Source of the DNA: Pseudomonadota bacterium
GTDB taxonomy: Bacteria; Pseudomonadota; Gammaproteobacteria; Burkholderiales; Burkholderiaceae_C
Direction of reading: 5' to 3'
DNA length: 35,585 nt
Assembly: GCA_963205125.1 (NCBI GenBank)
Contig: CAUJJO010000062.1
Coordinates: forward strand, 1 to 35,585
Numbering within the stretch: the stretch's first letter is position 1; the number at the start of each line of letters is the position of its first letter. This document shows, in pieces, positions 16,918 through 24,610 of this stretch. The notes under the pieces are model-generated. The model searched no databases. It had not been told where the DNA came from and worked only from the letters and a program-made list of their open reading frames with translations. The translations under genes and the position numbers were made by a program.

Positions 16918-18624
16918 TCACCCCTCGGATGGGGGTGTCTGCGTTCGCCGCGACCCGACGAAGGCGAGCAGCACGGCAGCCGCCAGCGCGGCAAGCCAGG
17001 GCAGGCCCAAGGCGCCGCCCCCGGAGCCGCCGCCGCTGCTCGAGCCGCCCGCGGTAGCCGCGCGCACCGCGGCACCGGCGTCGAGCATCCCTGCCCCGCA
17101 GGTGCTCGTGGTGCAGGCGCATTCATCCTGCGGGCGCGAATCCGGGGCGTGGCATTGCGGCACGCCCGGCCCGCCGGCCACGAAGGGCCGCGCGCTGGCG
17201 CGCAGGCGCTCCCGCACCTGCCGCGGCGACAGCGCCGGGTTGGCCGAGACCATCAGGCCCACCGTTCCCGCCACCAGGGGACTGGCGAAGCTGGTGCCGA
17301 CCGAGTAGTCGCGCGCATCGGTGTAGCTCGGCCCTTCGGGGCCGCGGCTGCCGCGGTCACTGGTGGTGAGGATGGGGTAGAGGCAGTCGCCGACCAGGTT
17401 CACGCAGTTGCCGCCGGGCGCGGCGATCGTCACTTCGGGCCCGACGCTCGAGAAGCCAACCTTGGTGCCGGCGTGGCGCAGCGCCGCCACCGCGACGACA
17501 CCCGGGCAGTTGCCGGGCACGCTGACCGCCAGTCCCTCCTCGTTGCCCGCGGCGGCGACGACGACGACCCCGGCCGCCTCGAGCTGGCCGGCGACGTCGC
17601 GGTAGGCGGCCGAGCAGGCGCCACTCGAGCCCAGGCTCAGGTTGAGCACGCGGGCCGGCGTGCGGTTGACGACCGGGTTGCTGCTCAGGCCGGCAGCCCA
17701 GAGCATGCCGGCGATGATGTCGGAGTCGTAGCCGCCGCAGGGGCCGAGCGCGCGCACCGGCTGCACGCGCACGCCGCGGCCCACGGAGGCCATGCCCAGG
17801 CCGTTGTCGGTGCGGGCGCCGACGAGCCCCGCCATCTTCGTGCCGTGCCAGCTGCTGGGCGCAGCGGGCTCGCCCAGGCTGCACTGGCCATCGTCGGTCC
17901 AGTCGCCGGGGTCGGACGGATCGGCATCGCGCCCATCGCCATCGCGCGCGTCGACCGGGTCGGCGATGAAGTCGTAGCCGTCGACGAGGCTGCCGACGAG
18001 GTCGGGGTGCTCGCGCCGCACGCCCGAGTCGATGATCGCGACCACCACATCGACCGCGCCGGTCGTCACGTCCCAGGCGCCGACGGCGTTCATCGCCGAC
18101 ACCCGCTGCGCATCGGGCTCCCGCAGGTACCACTGCCCCACGATCGGCGAGACGCTGGGGCCGCCGGCAAAGAGCGGATCGTTGGGCAGCGCCAGCGCGC
18201 GGCGGCGCTCGTCGGGCACGGCGTACTCGAGCTCCGCATCCGCAGCCAGCCGCAGCGCGAGTTCCTGCGAGCTCAGGCCCCGAGCCAGCAAGACCTGGCG
18301 CCGCTCGTCGATGACGCGCCCGTCGATCAGGTGCAGGCCGCTGCGCAGGCCCATCGCCGCCGCCTGCTGCGGGCCATGGGCGGCTTGCCCGCCGCCTGCG
18401 CGCGCGGCCTGGGCGCGCCGCATCACCTCCCCCGCGGCCTTGTACTTGACGATGACGCGCGCCAGCGGCCCATCACCCGCGCCGCCGGGCTCAGGCGCGG
18501 CCGGCGCCGCGGCGCTGCCCAAGCCGAGGGCGGCAGCGGCAAGCGGCAGCAGCAGGCGCCGCAGGCTCGGCCCGGCACGCCAAGGACGGTCGACCACGAC
18601 GCCAAGCGAAGGAGAGGTTTTCAT
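16918..18624 (-). CDS. Subtilisin-like S8 protease with GlyGly-CTERM sorting tail
   Basis: Exported serine protease of 568 residues. N-terminal signal sequence about 20-43, a prodomain-like region about 50-145 (ARVIVKYK...), and an S8 catalytic domain with Asp199 (IIDSGVRREHPDLVG), His260 (SSWHGTKMAG), oxyanion Asn361 (AAAGNEEG) and Ser445 (VGTSFASPLVAG). Around ten cysteines in the mature part suggest disulfides. The C-terminus has the three parts of a GlyGly-CTERM signal: Gly/Ser-rich stretch 527-540, hydrophobic helix 541-557, then Arg559-Arg560 and a short tail. Family knowledge: such tails are cut by rhombosortase during export, often of type II secretion substrates. Its ATG overlaps the stop of the rhombosortase gene (ATGA), implying coupled translation. 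The frame is open much further upstream, but this start yields the signal peptide. Confidence 0.93.
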   Translation of the reverse strand: MKTSPSLGVVVDRPWRAGPSLRRLLLPLAAAALGLGSAAAPAAPEPGGAGDGPLARVIVKYKAAGEVMRRAQAARAGGGQAAHGPQQAAAMGLRSGLHLIDGRVIDERRQVLLARGLSSQELALRLAADAELEYAVPDERRRALALPNDPLFAGGPSVSPIVGQWYLREPDAQRVSAMNAVGAWDVTTGAVDVVVAIIDSGVRREHPDLVGSLVDGYDFIADPVDARDGDGRDADPSDPGDWTDDGQCSLGEPAAPSSWHGTKMAGLVGARTDNGLGMASVGRGVRVQPVRALGPCGGYDSDIIAGMLWAAGLSSNPVVNRTPARVLNLSLGSSGACSAAYRDVAGQLEAAGVVVVAAAGNEEGLAVSVPGNCPGVVAVAALRHAGTKVGFSSVGPEVTIAAPGGNCVNLVGDCLYPILTTSDRGSRGPEGPSYTDARDYSVGTSFASPLVAGTVGLMVSANPALSPRQVRERLRASARPFVAGGPGVPQCHAPDSRPQDECACTTSTCGAGMLDAGAAVRAATAGGSSSGGGSGGGALGLPWLAALAAAVLLAFVGSRRTQTPPSEG

Positions 18625-19304
18625 GGACAAGAGGACTCCTCGAGAATCGACCGCGGAGCGGCGCGGCGCGCCAGCGCGGGGGCCAGAACCACGGCCGCCG
18701 CGCAGAGCAGGCCTGCGACGCTGCCGCTGAGATGCGACCAGGGCGCGATGGCGATGCCCAGCTCCGGCGCCGCCCGCAGCACCGGGCCCAGGGGCTGCTC
18801 GGACACCAGCTTGGCCGCAAGGCCCGCCAGCAGCAGCAGGCCGACGAGTGCCTGCGCGCCGCGCCTCAGCCCCAGCAGATGCAGGCCGACGATGGCCACG
18901 CCCGCATGCAGCACGCCCGAAAGCCCCTGGTAGTGTGCAAGGGCGGGCCCAAGCAGCCAGCCGCCCTGCGTCAGCGGCCAGGCCAGCAGCCACGCCAGCG
19001 CAAGCCGCGCCGGCACCCGGGCCGCCAGGCCCAGCAGCGCCAGCAGCGCCGTGCCGGCGAGGTTCAGCGCCAGGTGCGCAGGGCTGCCGTGCAGCCAGGC
19101 AGCGGTCCACCAGCGCCAGGGTTCTGCCAGCGCAAGGCCGGGCTGCCAATCCAGCGCCAGCTTCAGCGCGTCGATTTCGAGCGACGTGCCCGCCGCCGCC
19201 CGCGCGCCGAGCGCGAGCGCGAGCGCGCCCGCGGCCAGCGCCGCCGCCACCGCCAGCCAGGCGATGCCGGGTCGGCTCCAGGTCGGGACTTGCGCACGCC
19301 GCAT
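18621..19304 (-). CDS. rrtA: Rhombosortase (rhomboid-family intramembrane serine protease)
   Basis: Integral inner-membrane protease of 227 residues with about six predicted transmembrane helices. Rhomboid features are HGSPAHLALN (His72, His77, Asn81), nucleophile Ser129 in YQGLSGVLHAG, and the second dyad residue His191 in PWSHLSGSVAGLL. The GLSGVLH sequence and the small size without accessory domains are characteristic of the rhombosortase branch (RrtA), and the gene directly following encodes a GlyGly-CTERM protease, the known substrate class. The stop overlaps that gene's ATG by 4 bases. The ATG at 19304 is the first reasonable start; no strong ribosome binding site precedes it. It is divergent from yaeQ. 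The alternative, a housekeeping GlpG-type rhomboid, is less likely given the motif and partner. Confidence 0.9.
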   Translation of the reverse strand: MRRAQVPTWSRPGIAWLAVAAALAAGALALALGARAAAGTSLEIDALKLALDWQPGLALAEPWRWWTAAWLHGSPAHLALNLAGTALLALLGLAARVPARLALAWLLAWPLTQGGWLLGPALAHYQGLSGVLHAGVAIVGLHLLGLRRGAQALVGLLLLAGLAAKLVSEQPLGPVLRAAPELGIAIAPWSHLSGSVAGLLCAAAVVLAPALARRAAPRSILEESSCP

Positions 19305-19337
19305 CCCGGCGATGATGCCAGCCGCGCGGCGGCGCGG

Positions 19338-19363
19338 GCGCGCACTGTGGCACAGTCGCGCGC
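19338..19363. promoter_or_regulatory. Interrupted 12-bp palindrome between rrtA and yaeQ
   Basis: GCGCGCACTGTG at 19338-19349, a central G, then CACAGT and GCGCGC (19351-19363) separated by one extra C. The ACTGTG/CACAGT core is a perfect inverted repeat. It lies between two divergent genes, 34 bases upstream of the rrtA start and 92 bases upstream of yaeQ, a suitable place for an operator. No regulator can be assigned. Confidence 0.4.
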
Positions 19364-19454
19364 CACCCCGTGGGCCGCCCGCGGCTGCCCCCGGATCCGC
19401 GCAGCGCCTGCCGCGCCTGCGCCTCGCCCTTTGCACGATCCTCGACGATCCCTC

Positions 19455-20015
19455 ATGGCTTTGAAGTCCACCGTCTACAAGGTCGCCGTTCAGGTGGCCG
19501 ACATGGACCGCGCCCACTACCGCGACCACGCGCTGACGCTTGCGCTGCACCCCTCGGAGACCGAGGAGCGGCTGATGGTGCGCGTGCTCGCCCACGCGCT
19601 GAACGCACCCGGCGACGAGCACGCCACGCCGCTGCTGCCCGCGCGCGGCCTCTCCGACACCGACGAGCCCGACCTCTGGCAGCACGATCGCAGCGGCACG
19701 CTGCTGCAGTGGATCGAGGTCGGCCAGCCCGACGAGCGGCGCCTCGCGCGCGCCTGCTCGCGCAGCGAGCGCGTGGTCGTCTACGCCTACGCCGCGTCCA
19801 CGCCGATCTGGTGGAAGGGCGTGGCGGGCAAGCTCACGCGGCTGCAGAACCTCGCCGTCTGGCAGCTCGAGGCGCAGGCCAGCCGCGAGCTCGCAGGCCT
19901 TGCGCAGCGCGCCATGCAGCTTCAGGTGACGGTGCAGGACGGCGTGGTCTGGGTCGGCGATGGGCAGCGCTCGGTCGAGCTGCATCCGCTGGCGCTGCAC
20001 GGCACCGCGAGATGA
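19455..20015 (+). CDS. yaeQ: YaeQ family protein
   Basis: A 186-residue YaeQ-family protein. The start MALKSTVYK, the internal WIEVGQPDERRL and STPIWWKG segments and the overall length (E. coli YaeQ is about 181) are diagnostic. The fold is a PD-(D/E)XK nuclease-like variant, and Glu and Asp residues in the WIEVGQPD region may correspond to that core. E. coli YaeQ was originally reported as a suppressor linked to RfaH, but its molecular function is not established. It is the first of a run of four same-strand genes ending with bpt and lies 6 bases before the S9 peptidase start. Confidence 0.92.
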   Translation: MALKSTVYKVAVQVADMDRAHYRDHALTLALHPSETEERLMVRVLAHALNAPGDEHATPLLPARGLSDTDEPDLWQHDRSGTLLQWIEVGQPDERRLARACSRSERVVVYAYAASTPIWWKGVAGKLTRLQNLAVWQLEAQASRELAGLAQRAMQLQVTVQDGVVWVGDGQRSVELHPLALHGTAR

Positions 20016-20021
20016 GGCGCG

Positions 20022-22265
20022 ATGAGCCGCCACCTGACCCGCCCGCCCCACCTGCGCCGCCCGCCCCGCCTGCCCGGGCTTGCGCGTCGCCGCGCGCTCG
20101 CCCTGCTCGGCTCCTTCGCCCCGCTTGCCACCACCCTTGTCACGGCCCCTCTCGCCACCCTCTACCCACGAAAGCTGCACGCGATGAACAGCCCGTCTGC
20201 CGCCGCCCCCCCGGACGACCCCTTTCTCTGGCTCGAGGACGTGCAGGGCGAACAGGCCCTGGCCTGGGTGCGCGAGCGCAACGCGATTGCCGAGCGCGAG
20301 CTGCAGGCGGTGCCGCAGCACGCGGCACGCGAGCGCGCGATCCTCGAGGTGCTGGACTCGCAGGCGCGCATCCCTTCCGTGCAGCGCGTCGGACCCTGGC
20401 TCTACAACCTGTGGCAGGACGCCGCCAACCCGCGCGGCCTGTGGCGGCGCGCGACGCTGGACGAGTTCAGGAAGCCGGCGCCGGCCTGGGAGACCGTGCT
20501 CGACCTCGACGCCCTGGGCCGCGCCGAAGGCGAGAACTGGACCTGGGGCGGCGCCACCCTGCTCGGTCCGGCCTACCGGCGCGCGCTGCTGGCGCTCTCG
20601 CGCGGCGGCGCCGACGCGCACGTGCTGCGCGAGTTCGACCTCGTCGAGCTTCGCTTCGTCGACGGCGGCTTCGTCGTGCCCGAGGCCAAGAGCCGCATCG
20701 AGTGGATGGACCAGGACAGCGTCTACCTCGGCAGCGACTTCGGCCCCGGCTCGCTGACCGACTCGGGCTACCCGCGCGTGATCCGCCGCTGGCGCCGCGG
20801 CCAGGCGCTGGACGCGGCCGAGATCGCCTTCGAAGGGGAAGCGGGCGACGTCGCCGTCGAGGCCTTCGTCGATCGCACGCCGGGCTTCGAGCGCAGCGGC
20901 TTCGTGCGCGCGACGAGCTTCTACGAGACGCGCCTGTGGCTGCTGCAGGACGGCAGGCCGGTGGAGGTCGACAAGCCGCTGGACGCCAACCTGTCCTTCT
21001 GGCGCGAGCACCTGCTGCTGCAGTTGCGCAGCGACTGGAGCGTGGCCGGCCGCCTCTGGCGCGGCGGCAGCCTCCTGCTGGCCGACGCCGCCGCCTACCT
21101 GCGCGGCCAGCGCGAGTTCACCGCGCTCTTCGAGCCCACCGCCACGCGCTCGCTCGAGCGCTTCGCGACCACGCGCACGCAGATCGTGCTGGAAGTGCTG
21201 GACACCGTGAGCAGCCGCCTCGAAGCCTGGCGCCGCGACGAGCGCGCCCAAGCCCCCGCGCGCTGGCTGCGCCGCGAGCTGCCGGTGCCGCCGCTGTCCA
21301 GCACCGCGATCGCCGCGCTGCACGACCCGCTGCTGCCCGAGGACCCGCTGGCCGAGCAGCTGTGGCTGCGCACGAGCAGCTTCCTGAGCCCGGACACGCT
21401 GAGCCTCGCGAACCTCGCCGACGGCGACCGCGGCGAGTCGGTGAAGGCGCTGCCCGCCTTCTTCGACGCCGCGGGCATGCGCGTCGAGCAGCATTTCGCG
21501 CACTCGCGCGACGGCACGCGCGTGCCCTACTTCGTCGTCTGGCCGAAAGCGCCGCGCAAGGACGGCCGCAACCCGACGCTGCTCTACGGCTACGGCGGCT
21601 TCGAGATCTCGCTGTCGCCGGCCTATCTTGCGATCGCCGGCCGCACCTGGCTTGCGCAGGGCGGCGTCTACGTGCTGGCCAACATCCGCGGCGGCGGCGA
21701 GTTCGGCCCGGCCTGGCACCAGGCGGCGATCCTCGAGCACAAGCAGCGCAGCTACGACGACTTCGCCGCCGTCGCCGAGGACCTGGTCGCGTGCGGCATC
21801 ACGCAGCCGCGGCACCTGGGCATCCAGGGCGGCAGCAACGGCGGGCTGCTGATGGGCGCAGTGATGGTGCAGCGCCCCGAGCTCTTTGCCGCCGTCGTCT
21901 GCCAGGTGCCGCTGCTGGACATGCGGCGCTACCACCGGCTGCTGGCCGGCGCCTCGTGGATGGCCGAGTACGGCGACCCCGACGACCCGGCGCAGTGGGC
22001 GTGGATCGCCCGCTACAGCCCCTACCAGAACCTGCGCGCCGGGCAGCGCATGCCCGCCGTGCTCTTCACCACCAGCACGCGCGACGACCGCGTGCACCCG
22101 GGCCACGCGCGCAAGATGGCCGCGCGCATGCTCTCGCTCGGCTACGCGCCGCTCTACTGGGAGAACATCGAAGGCGGGCACGGCGGCGCGGCCGACAACG
22201 CGCAGCGCGCGCGCATGCGCTCGCTCGAGCTGAGCTTCCTCTGGCGCGAACTGGCGCCGCGCTGA
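20022..22265 (+). CDS. Prolyl oligopeptidase family (S9) serine peptidase
   Basis: S9-family peptidase of up to 747 residues with an N-terminal beta-propeller region (about 60-470) and a C-terminal alpha/beta-hydrolase domain. The catalytic site is visible: Ser605 in QGGSNGGLLMG, the DDRVHPGH acid motif (Asp688/Asp689) and His720 in EGGHGG. DDPFLWLEDVQG at the start of the propeller is typical of S9A proteins. Two starts are possible. The ATG at 20022 adds 54 residues with an RRR followed by a hydrophobic stretch, a possible Tat-like or Sec-like signal. The ATG at 20184 gives a cytoplasmic protein. The first is 6 bases after the yaeQ stop and fits operon spacing. Substrate is unknown. Confidence 0.9.
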   Translation: MSRHLTRPPHLRRPPRLPGLARRRALALLGSFAPLATTLVTAPLATLYPRKLHAMNSPSAAAPPDDPFLWLEDVQGEQALAWVRERNAIAERELQAVPQHAARERAILEVLDSQARIPSVQRVGPWLYNLWQDAANPRGLWRRATLDEFRKPAPAWETVLDLDALGRAEGENWTWGGATLLGPAYRRALLALSRGGADAHVLREFDLVELRFVDGGFVVPEAKSRIEWMDQDSVYLGSDFGPGSLTDSGYPRVIRRWRRGQALDAAEIAFEGEAGDVAVEAFVDRTPGFERSGFVRATSFYETRLWLLQDGRPVEVDKPLDANLSFWREHLLLQLRSDWSVAGRLWRGGSLLLADAAAYLRGQREFTALFEPTATRSLERFATTRTQIVLEVLDTVSSRLEAWRRDERAQAPARWLRRELPVPPLSSTAIAALHDPLLPEDPLAEQLWLRTSSFLSPDTLSLANLADGDRGESVKALPAFFDAAGMRVEQHFAHSRDGTRVPYFVVWPKAPRKDGRNPTLLYGYGGFEISLSPAYLAIAGRTWLAQGGVYVLANIRGGGEFGPAWHQAAILEHKQRSYDDFAAVAEDLVACGITQPRHLGIQGGSNGGLLMGAVMVQRPELFAAVVCQVPLLDMRRYHRLLAGASWMAEYGDPDDPAQWAWIARYSPYQNLRAGQRMPAVLFTTSTRDDRVHPGHARKMAARMLSLGYAPLYWENIEGGHGGAADNAQRARMRSLELSFLWRELAPR

Positions 22266-22297
22266 AACCGCGCCAAAGCCGCGAAGCGAAGGCCCTC

Positions 22298-23071
22298 ATG
22301 CCGCGCTGGATCGAGGACGACGACCCGCTGCCGCCCGGACGCAGCGCGCTGGGCCCGGGCGACGAGGCGCCGGGCCTGGTCGCCGTCGGCGGCACGCTTG
22401 GCAGCGCGCGGCTCGAGGAGGCCTATCGCAAGGGCCTCTTCCCCTGGTTCAGCCAGGGCCAGCCAGTGCTGTGGTGGAGCCCCGAGCCGCGCATGGTGCT
22501 GCCGGTGCAGGCCTTCAAGCCAAGCCACACGCTGCGCAAGACGCTGCGCCGCTTCGCGCGCGAGGATCGCTGCACGATCGGCGTCGACAGCGCCTTCGAG
22601 CGCGTCATCCGCGCCTGCGCCATGACCCCGCGCGAGGGCCAGGACGGCACCTGGATCGTGCCGGCGATGGTCGAGGCCTACACGCGCTGGCACCGCGAGG
22701 GCCGCGTGCACAGCTTCGAGACCTGGATCGACGGCGAGCTCGTCGGCGGCCTCTACGGCGTGGCGATCGGGCGCATGTTCTTCGGCGAATCGATGTTCTC
22801 GCACCGCAGCGATGCCTCGAAGATCGCGCTGGCCGCACTCGTGGCCTGGTGCCGTGCGCACGACATCCCGCTGATCGATTGCCAGCAGCACACGCCGCAC
22901 CTCGCCAGCCTGGGCGCGCACACGATCACGCGCGCGGCCTTCGAGGCGCACCTCGCGCAAGTCCTGCCCGCCGAGGAGCGTTTCGATTGGACCTATGATG
23001 CCGCGACGTGGCGCCACGTGCTGGGCAGCGAAGCTCCCCGCAGCGGCGCCCTGCCCCGGGAAGATCCGTGA
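22298..23071 (+). CDS. aat: Leucyl/phenylalanyl-tRNA-protein transferase
   Basis: Transfers Leu or Phe from aminoacyl-tRNA to proteins whose N-terminus is Arg or Lys, marking them for ClpS-ClpAP degradation. The 257-residue product has the Aat signatures [20 protein letters not shown] (about 46-65), the GLYGVAIG and FFGESMFS segments and [14 protein letters not shown] near 198-211. Length matches the family. The frame is open far upstream through the S9 gene, but the ATG at 22298 gives the normal Aat N-terminus. It is 32 bases after the S9 gene, and its TGA overlaps the bpt start (GTGA), so both transferases should be made from one transcript. Confidence 0.96.
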   Translation: MPRWIEDDDPLPPGRSALGPGDEAPGLVAVGGTLGSARLEEAYRKGLFPWFSQGQPVLWWSPEPRMVLPVQAFKPSHTLRKTLRRFAREDRCTIGVDSAFERVIRACAMTPREGQDGTWIVPAMVEAYTRWHREGRVHSFETWIDGELVGGLYGVAIGRMFFGESMFSHRSDASKIALAALVAWCRAHDIPLIDCQQHTPHLASLGAHTITRAAFEAHLAQVLPAEERFDWTYDAATWRHVLGSEAPRSGALPREDP

Positions 23072-23805
23072 CGCACCCGAAAGAGCTTCCGCTTTCGTCG
23101 CTGCAGTTCTATGCCACCGCGCCCTATCCGTGCAGCTACCTGCCGGGGCGCCAGGCGCGCTCGCAGGTCGCCACGCCCAGCCACCTGATCTACGCCGACG
23201 CCTACTCGGCGCTGGTCGCCGCGGGCTTTCGGCGCAGCGGCATGTTCACCTACCGCCCCTACTGCGAGGGCTGCCGCGCCTGCCTGCCGATGCGCCTGCC
23301 GGTGGCGCGCTTTGCGCCCACGCGCAGCCAGCGCCGCGCCCAGGCGCAGCACGCCACGCTGCGCGCACGCGTGCTGCGCCTGTGCTTCATGCCCGAGCAC
23401 TACCAGCTCTACCTGCGCTACCAGTCGGGCCGCCACAGCGGCGGCGGCATGGACCAGGACAGCGTCGACCAGTACACGCAGTTCCTCTTGCAGAGCCGCG
23501 TCAACTCGCGCCTCGTCGAGTTCCGCGAACCCGAGGTCGACGGCCGCCCCGGCGCGCTGCGCATGGTCTCCATCCTCGACGTGCTCGGCGACGGCCTCTC
23601 GGCCGTCTACACCTTCTACGACCCCGACGCGCAGGCCAGCTACGGCACCTACTGCGTGCTCTGGCAGATCGAGCAGACGCGCCAGCTCCAGCTGCCCTAC
23701 GTCTACCTCGGCTACTGGATCGAGCAAAGCCCCAAGATGGCCTACAAGGCGCGCTTTCGGCCGCACCAGCTGCTCATCGACGGGCGCTGGCAGGACGCGG
23801 GCTGA
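23068..23805 (+). CDS. bpt: Aspartate/glutamate leucyltransferase (Bpt/Ate family)
   Basis: Transfers Leu from leucyl-tRNA to proteins with N-terminal Asp or Glu, giving a primary destabilising residue for ClpS-ClpAP. The 245-residue product has the N-terminal ATE domain with the conserved cysteines in [15 protein letters not shown] and the C-terminal GNAT-like domain with the YLGYWI segment and [10 protein letters not shown]. The start is the GTG at 23068, which overlaps the aat TGA by 4 bases and follows a GGGAAGA ribosome binding site; an earlier ATG in frame lies inside aat and would add an unrelated stretch. The bacterial Bpt specificity (Leu onto Asp/Glu) is known for gamma- and betaproteobacterial homologues and not visible from sequence alone. 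Confidence 0.95.
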   Translation: MTHPKELPLSSLQFYATAPYPCSYLPGRQARSQVATPSHLIYADAYSALVAAGFRRSGMFTYRPYCEGCRACLPMRLPVARFAPTRSQRRAQAQHATLRARVLRLCFMPEHYQLYLRYQSGRHSGGGMDQDSVDQYTQFLLQSRVNSRLVEFREPEVDGRPGALRMVSILDVLGDGLSAVYTFYDPDAQASYGTYCVLWQIEQTRQLQLPYVYLGYWIEQSPKMAYKARFRPHQLLIDGRWQDAG

Positions 23806-23925
23806 AGGCGCGAAAGCGGGTCCCAGGGCACCGGGGGTGGCTCTGCGCGGCAGGCGCCGCGGACGCCCACAGGCGGAAAAAATTGGCTCTGCTGTGACAG
23901 GGCTCGAGAGGACTTCTTCGGTTCT

Positions 23926-24018
23926 TGGCGGAGTCGGAGGGATTCGAACCCTCGATGCAGGTTTTGCCCACATACTCCCTTAGCAGGGGAGCACCTTCGG
24001 CCACTCGGTCACGACTCC
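23926..24018 (-). tRNA. tRNA-Ser (anticodon GCU)
   Basis: Full-length class II tRNA reading right to left. The acceptor stem GGAGTCG pairs with CGACTCC, then a G discriminator and an encoded CCA (23926-23928). The anticodon arm CTCCC-CTGCTAA-GGGAG has anticodon GCT at 23984-23982. A long variable arm follows, then the T arm with GGTTCGAATCC. It reads AGC and AGU codons. It lies downstream of lysC on the same strand with its own probable promoter. Confidence 0.98.
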
Positions 24019-24036
24019 AGCTCGAAGAAGGGGCGC

Positions 24037-24042
24037 ATTCTA
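24037..24042 (-). promoter_or_regulatory. tRNA-Ser promoter -10 box with GC-only discriminator
   Basis: On the minus strand TAGAAT (24042-24037) is followed by GCGCCCC before the tRNA 5' end at 24018. Spacing fits a transcript start near 24030. A weak CCGATT lies where a -35 would be expected. GC-only discriminators are known for stringently controlled stable-RNA promoters. Confidence 0.5.
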
Positions 24043-24072
24043 GCCCCGAAAACGCTTCCAATCGGCGGCTCC

Positions 24073-24100
24073 GATCGGCGCGCCGCATGGGCGCGCGATC
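24073..24100 (-). terminator. Hairpin downstream of lysC
   Basis: Arms GATCGGCGCGCC (24073-24084) and GGCGCGCGATC (24090-24100) pair with one bulged base around a 5-base loop, 12 bases after the lysC stop. No T-run follows, so this may be a transcript 3' end stabilised by structure or a Rho-assisted terminator. Confidence 0.4.
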
Positions 24101-24112
24101 AGCCTGCGACCA

Positions 24113-24610
24113 TCACTCGGCGGCGACGCTGCCGGCGTCCAGCCCGAAGGCCTTGTGCAGGGCGCGCACGGCGAGCTCCATGTACTTCTCGTCGATGACG
24201 ACGCTGGTCTTGATCTCGCTCGTGCTGATCATCTGGATGTTGATGCCCTCCTCGGAGAGCGTGCGGAACATCCGGCTGGCCACGCCGACGTGGCTGCGCA
24301 TGCCGATGCCGACGATCGAGACCTTGCAGATCTTCGGGTCGCCGATGACCTGCTGCGCGCCGGTGGCCGGGATCACGCTGTTCATCAGCAGGTCGACCGT
24401 GCGCGCGTAGTCGCCGCGGTTGACGGTGAAGGAGAAGTCGGTGCGCCCGTCGTGCGAGACGTTCTGGATGATGACGTCGACGTCGATGTTGGCCTCGGCC
24501 ACCGGGCCGAGGATCTGGAACGCGATGCCCGGCCGGTCGGGCACGCCCATCACGGTGATCTTGGCTTCGTCGCGGTTGAACGCGATGCCCGACACGACGG
24601 CTTGTTCCAT
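24113..24610 (-). CDS. Probable in-frame beta subunit of aspartate kinase (internal start)
   Basis: An in-frame ATG at lysC codon 261 (24610) begins MEQAVVSGIAF and would encode only the two ACT domains, 165 residues. GAGGA at 24625-24621 lies 10 bases before it. The position and sequence correspond to the known internal start of alpha2beta2 aspartate kinases such as that of Corynebacterium, whose beta subunit begins with a closely similar Met-Glu-Glu-Ala-Val segment. Known role: the beta chain pairs with the ACT domains of the full-length chain and is needed for feedback regulation. That it is translated here is inference. Confidence 0.45.
   Translation of the reverse strand: MEQAVVSGIAFNRDEAKITVMGVPDRPGIAFQILGPVAEANIDVDVIIQNVSHDGRTDFSFTVNRGDYARTVDLLMNSVIPATGAQQVIGDPKICKVSIVGIGMRSHVGVASRMFRTLSEEGINIQMISTSEIKTSVVIDEKYMELAVRALHKAFGLDAGSVAAE

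Noticed and set aside
16919-16937. Possible terminator hairpin at the end of the S8 protease gene
   Set aside because: The CACCCC/GGGGTG stem is only 6 bp, is partly inside the coding sequence, and has no T-run.
18621-22181. 1186-codon minus-strand frame containing the rhombosortase
   Set aside because: Only the last 227 residues, from the ATG at 19304, are a rhomboid. The remainder is antisense to yaeQ and the S9 gene.
19370-22297. Long same-frame extension upstream of aat, giving an apparent 1233-residue protein
   Set aside because: Only the last 257 residues are Aat. The upstream part is an out-of-frame reading of yaeQ and the S9 gene and is Arg/Pro/Ala-rich.
23925-24410. Short open frame beginning MAESEGFEPSMQ
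   Set aside because: It reads antisense through tRNA-Ser and the end of lysC. This is a well-known false gene call across tRNA-Ser genes.
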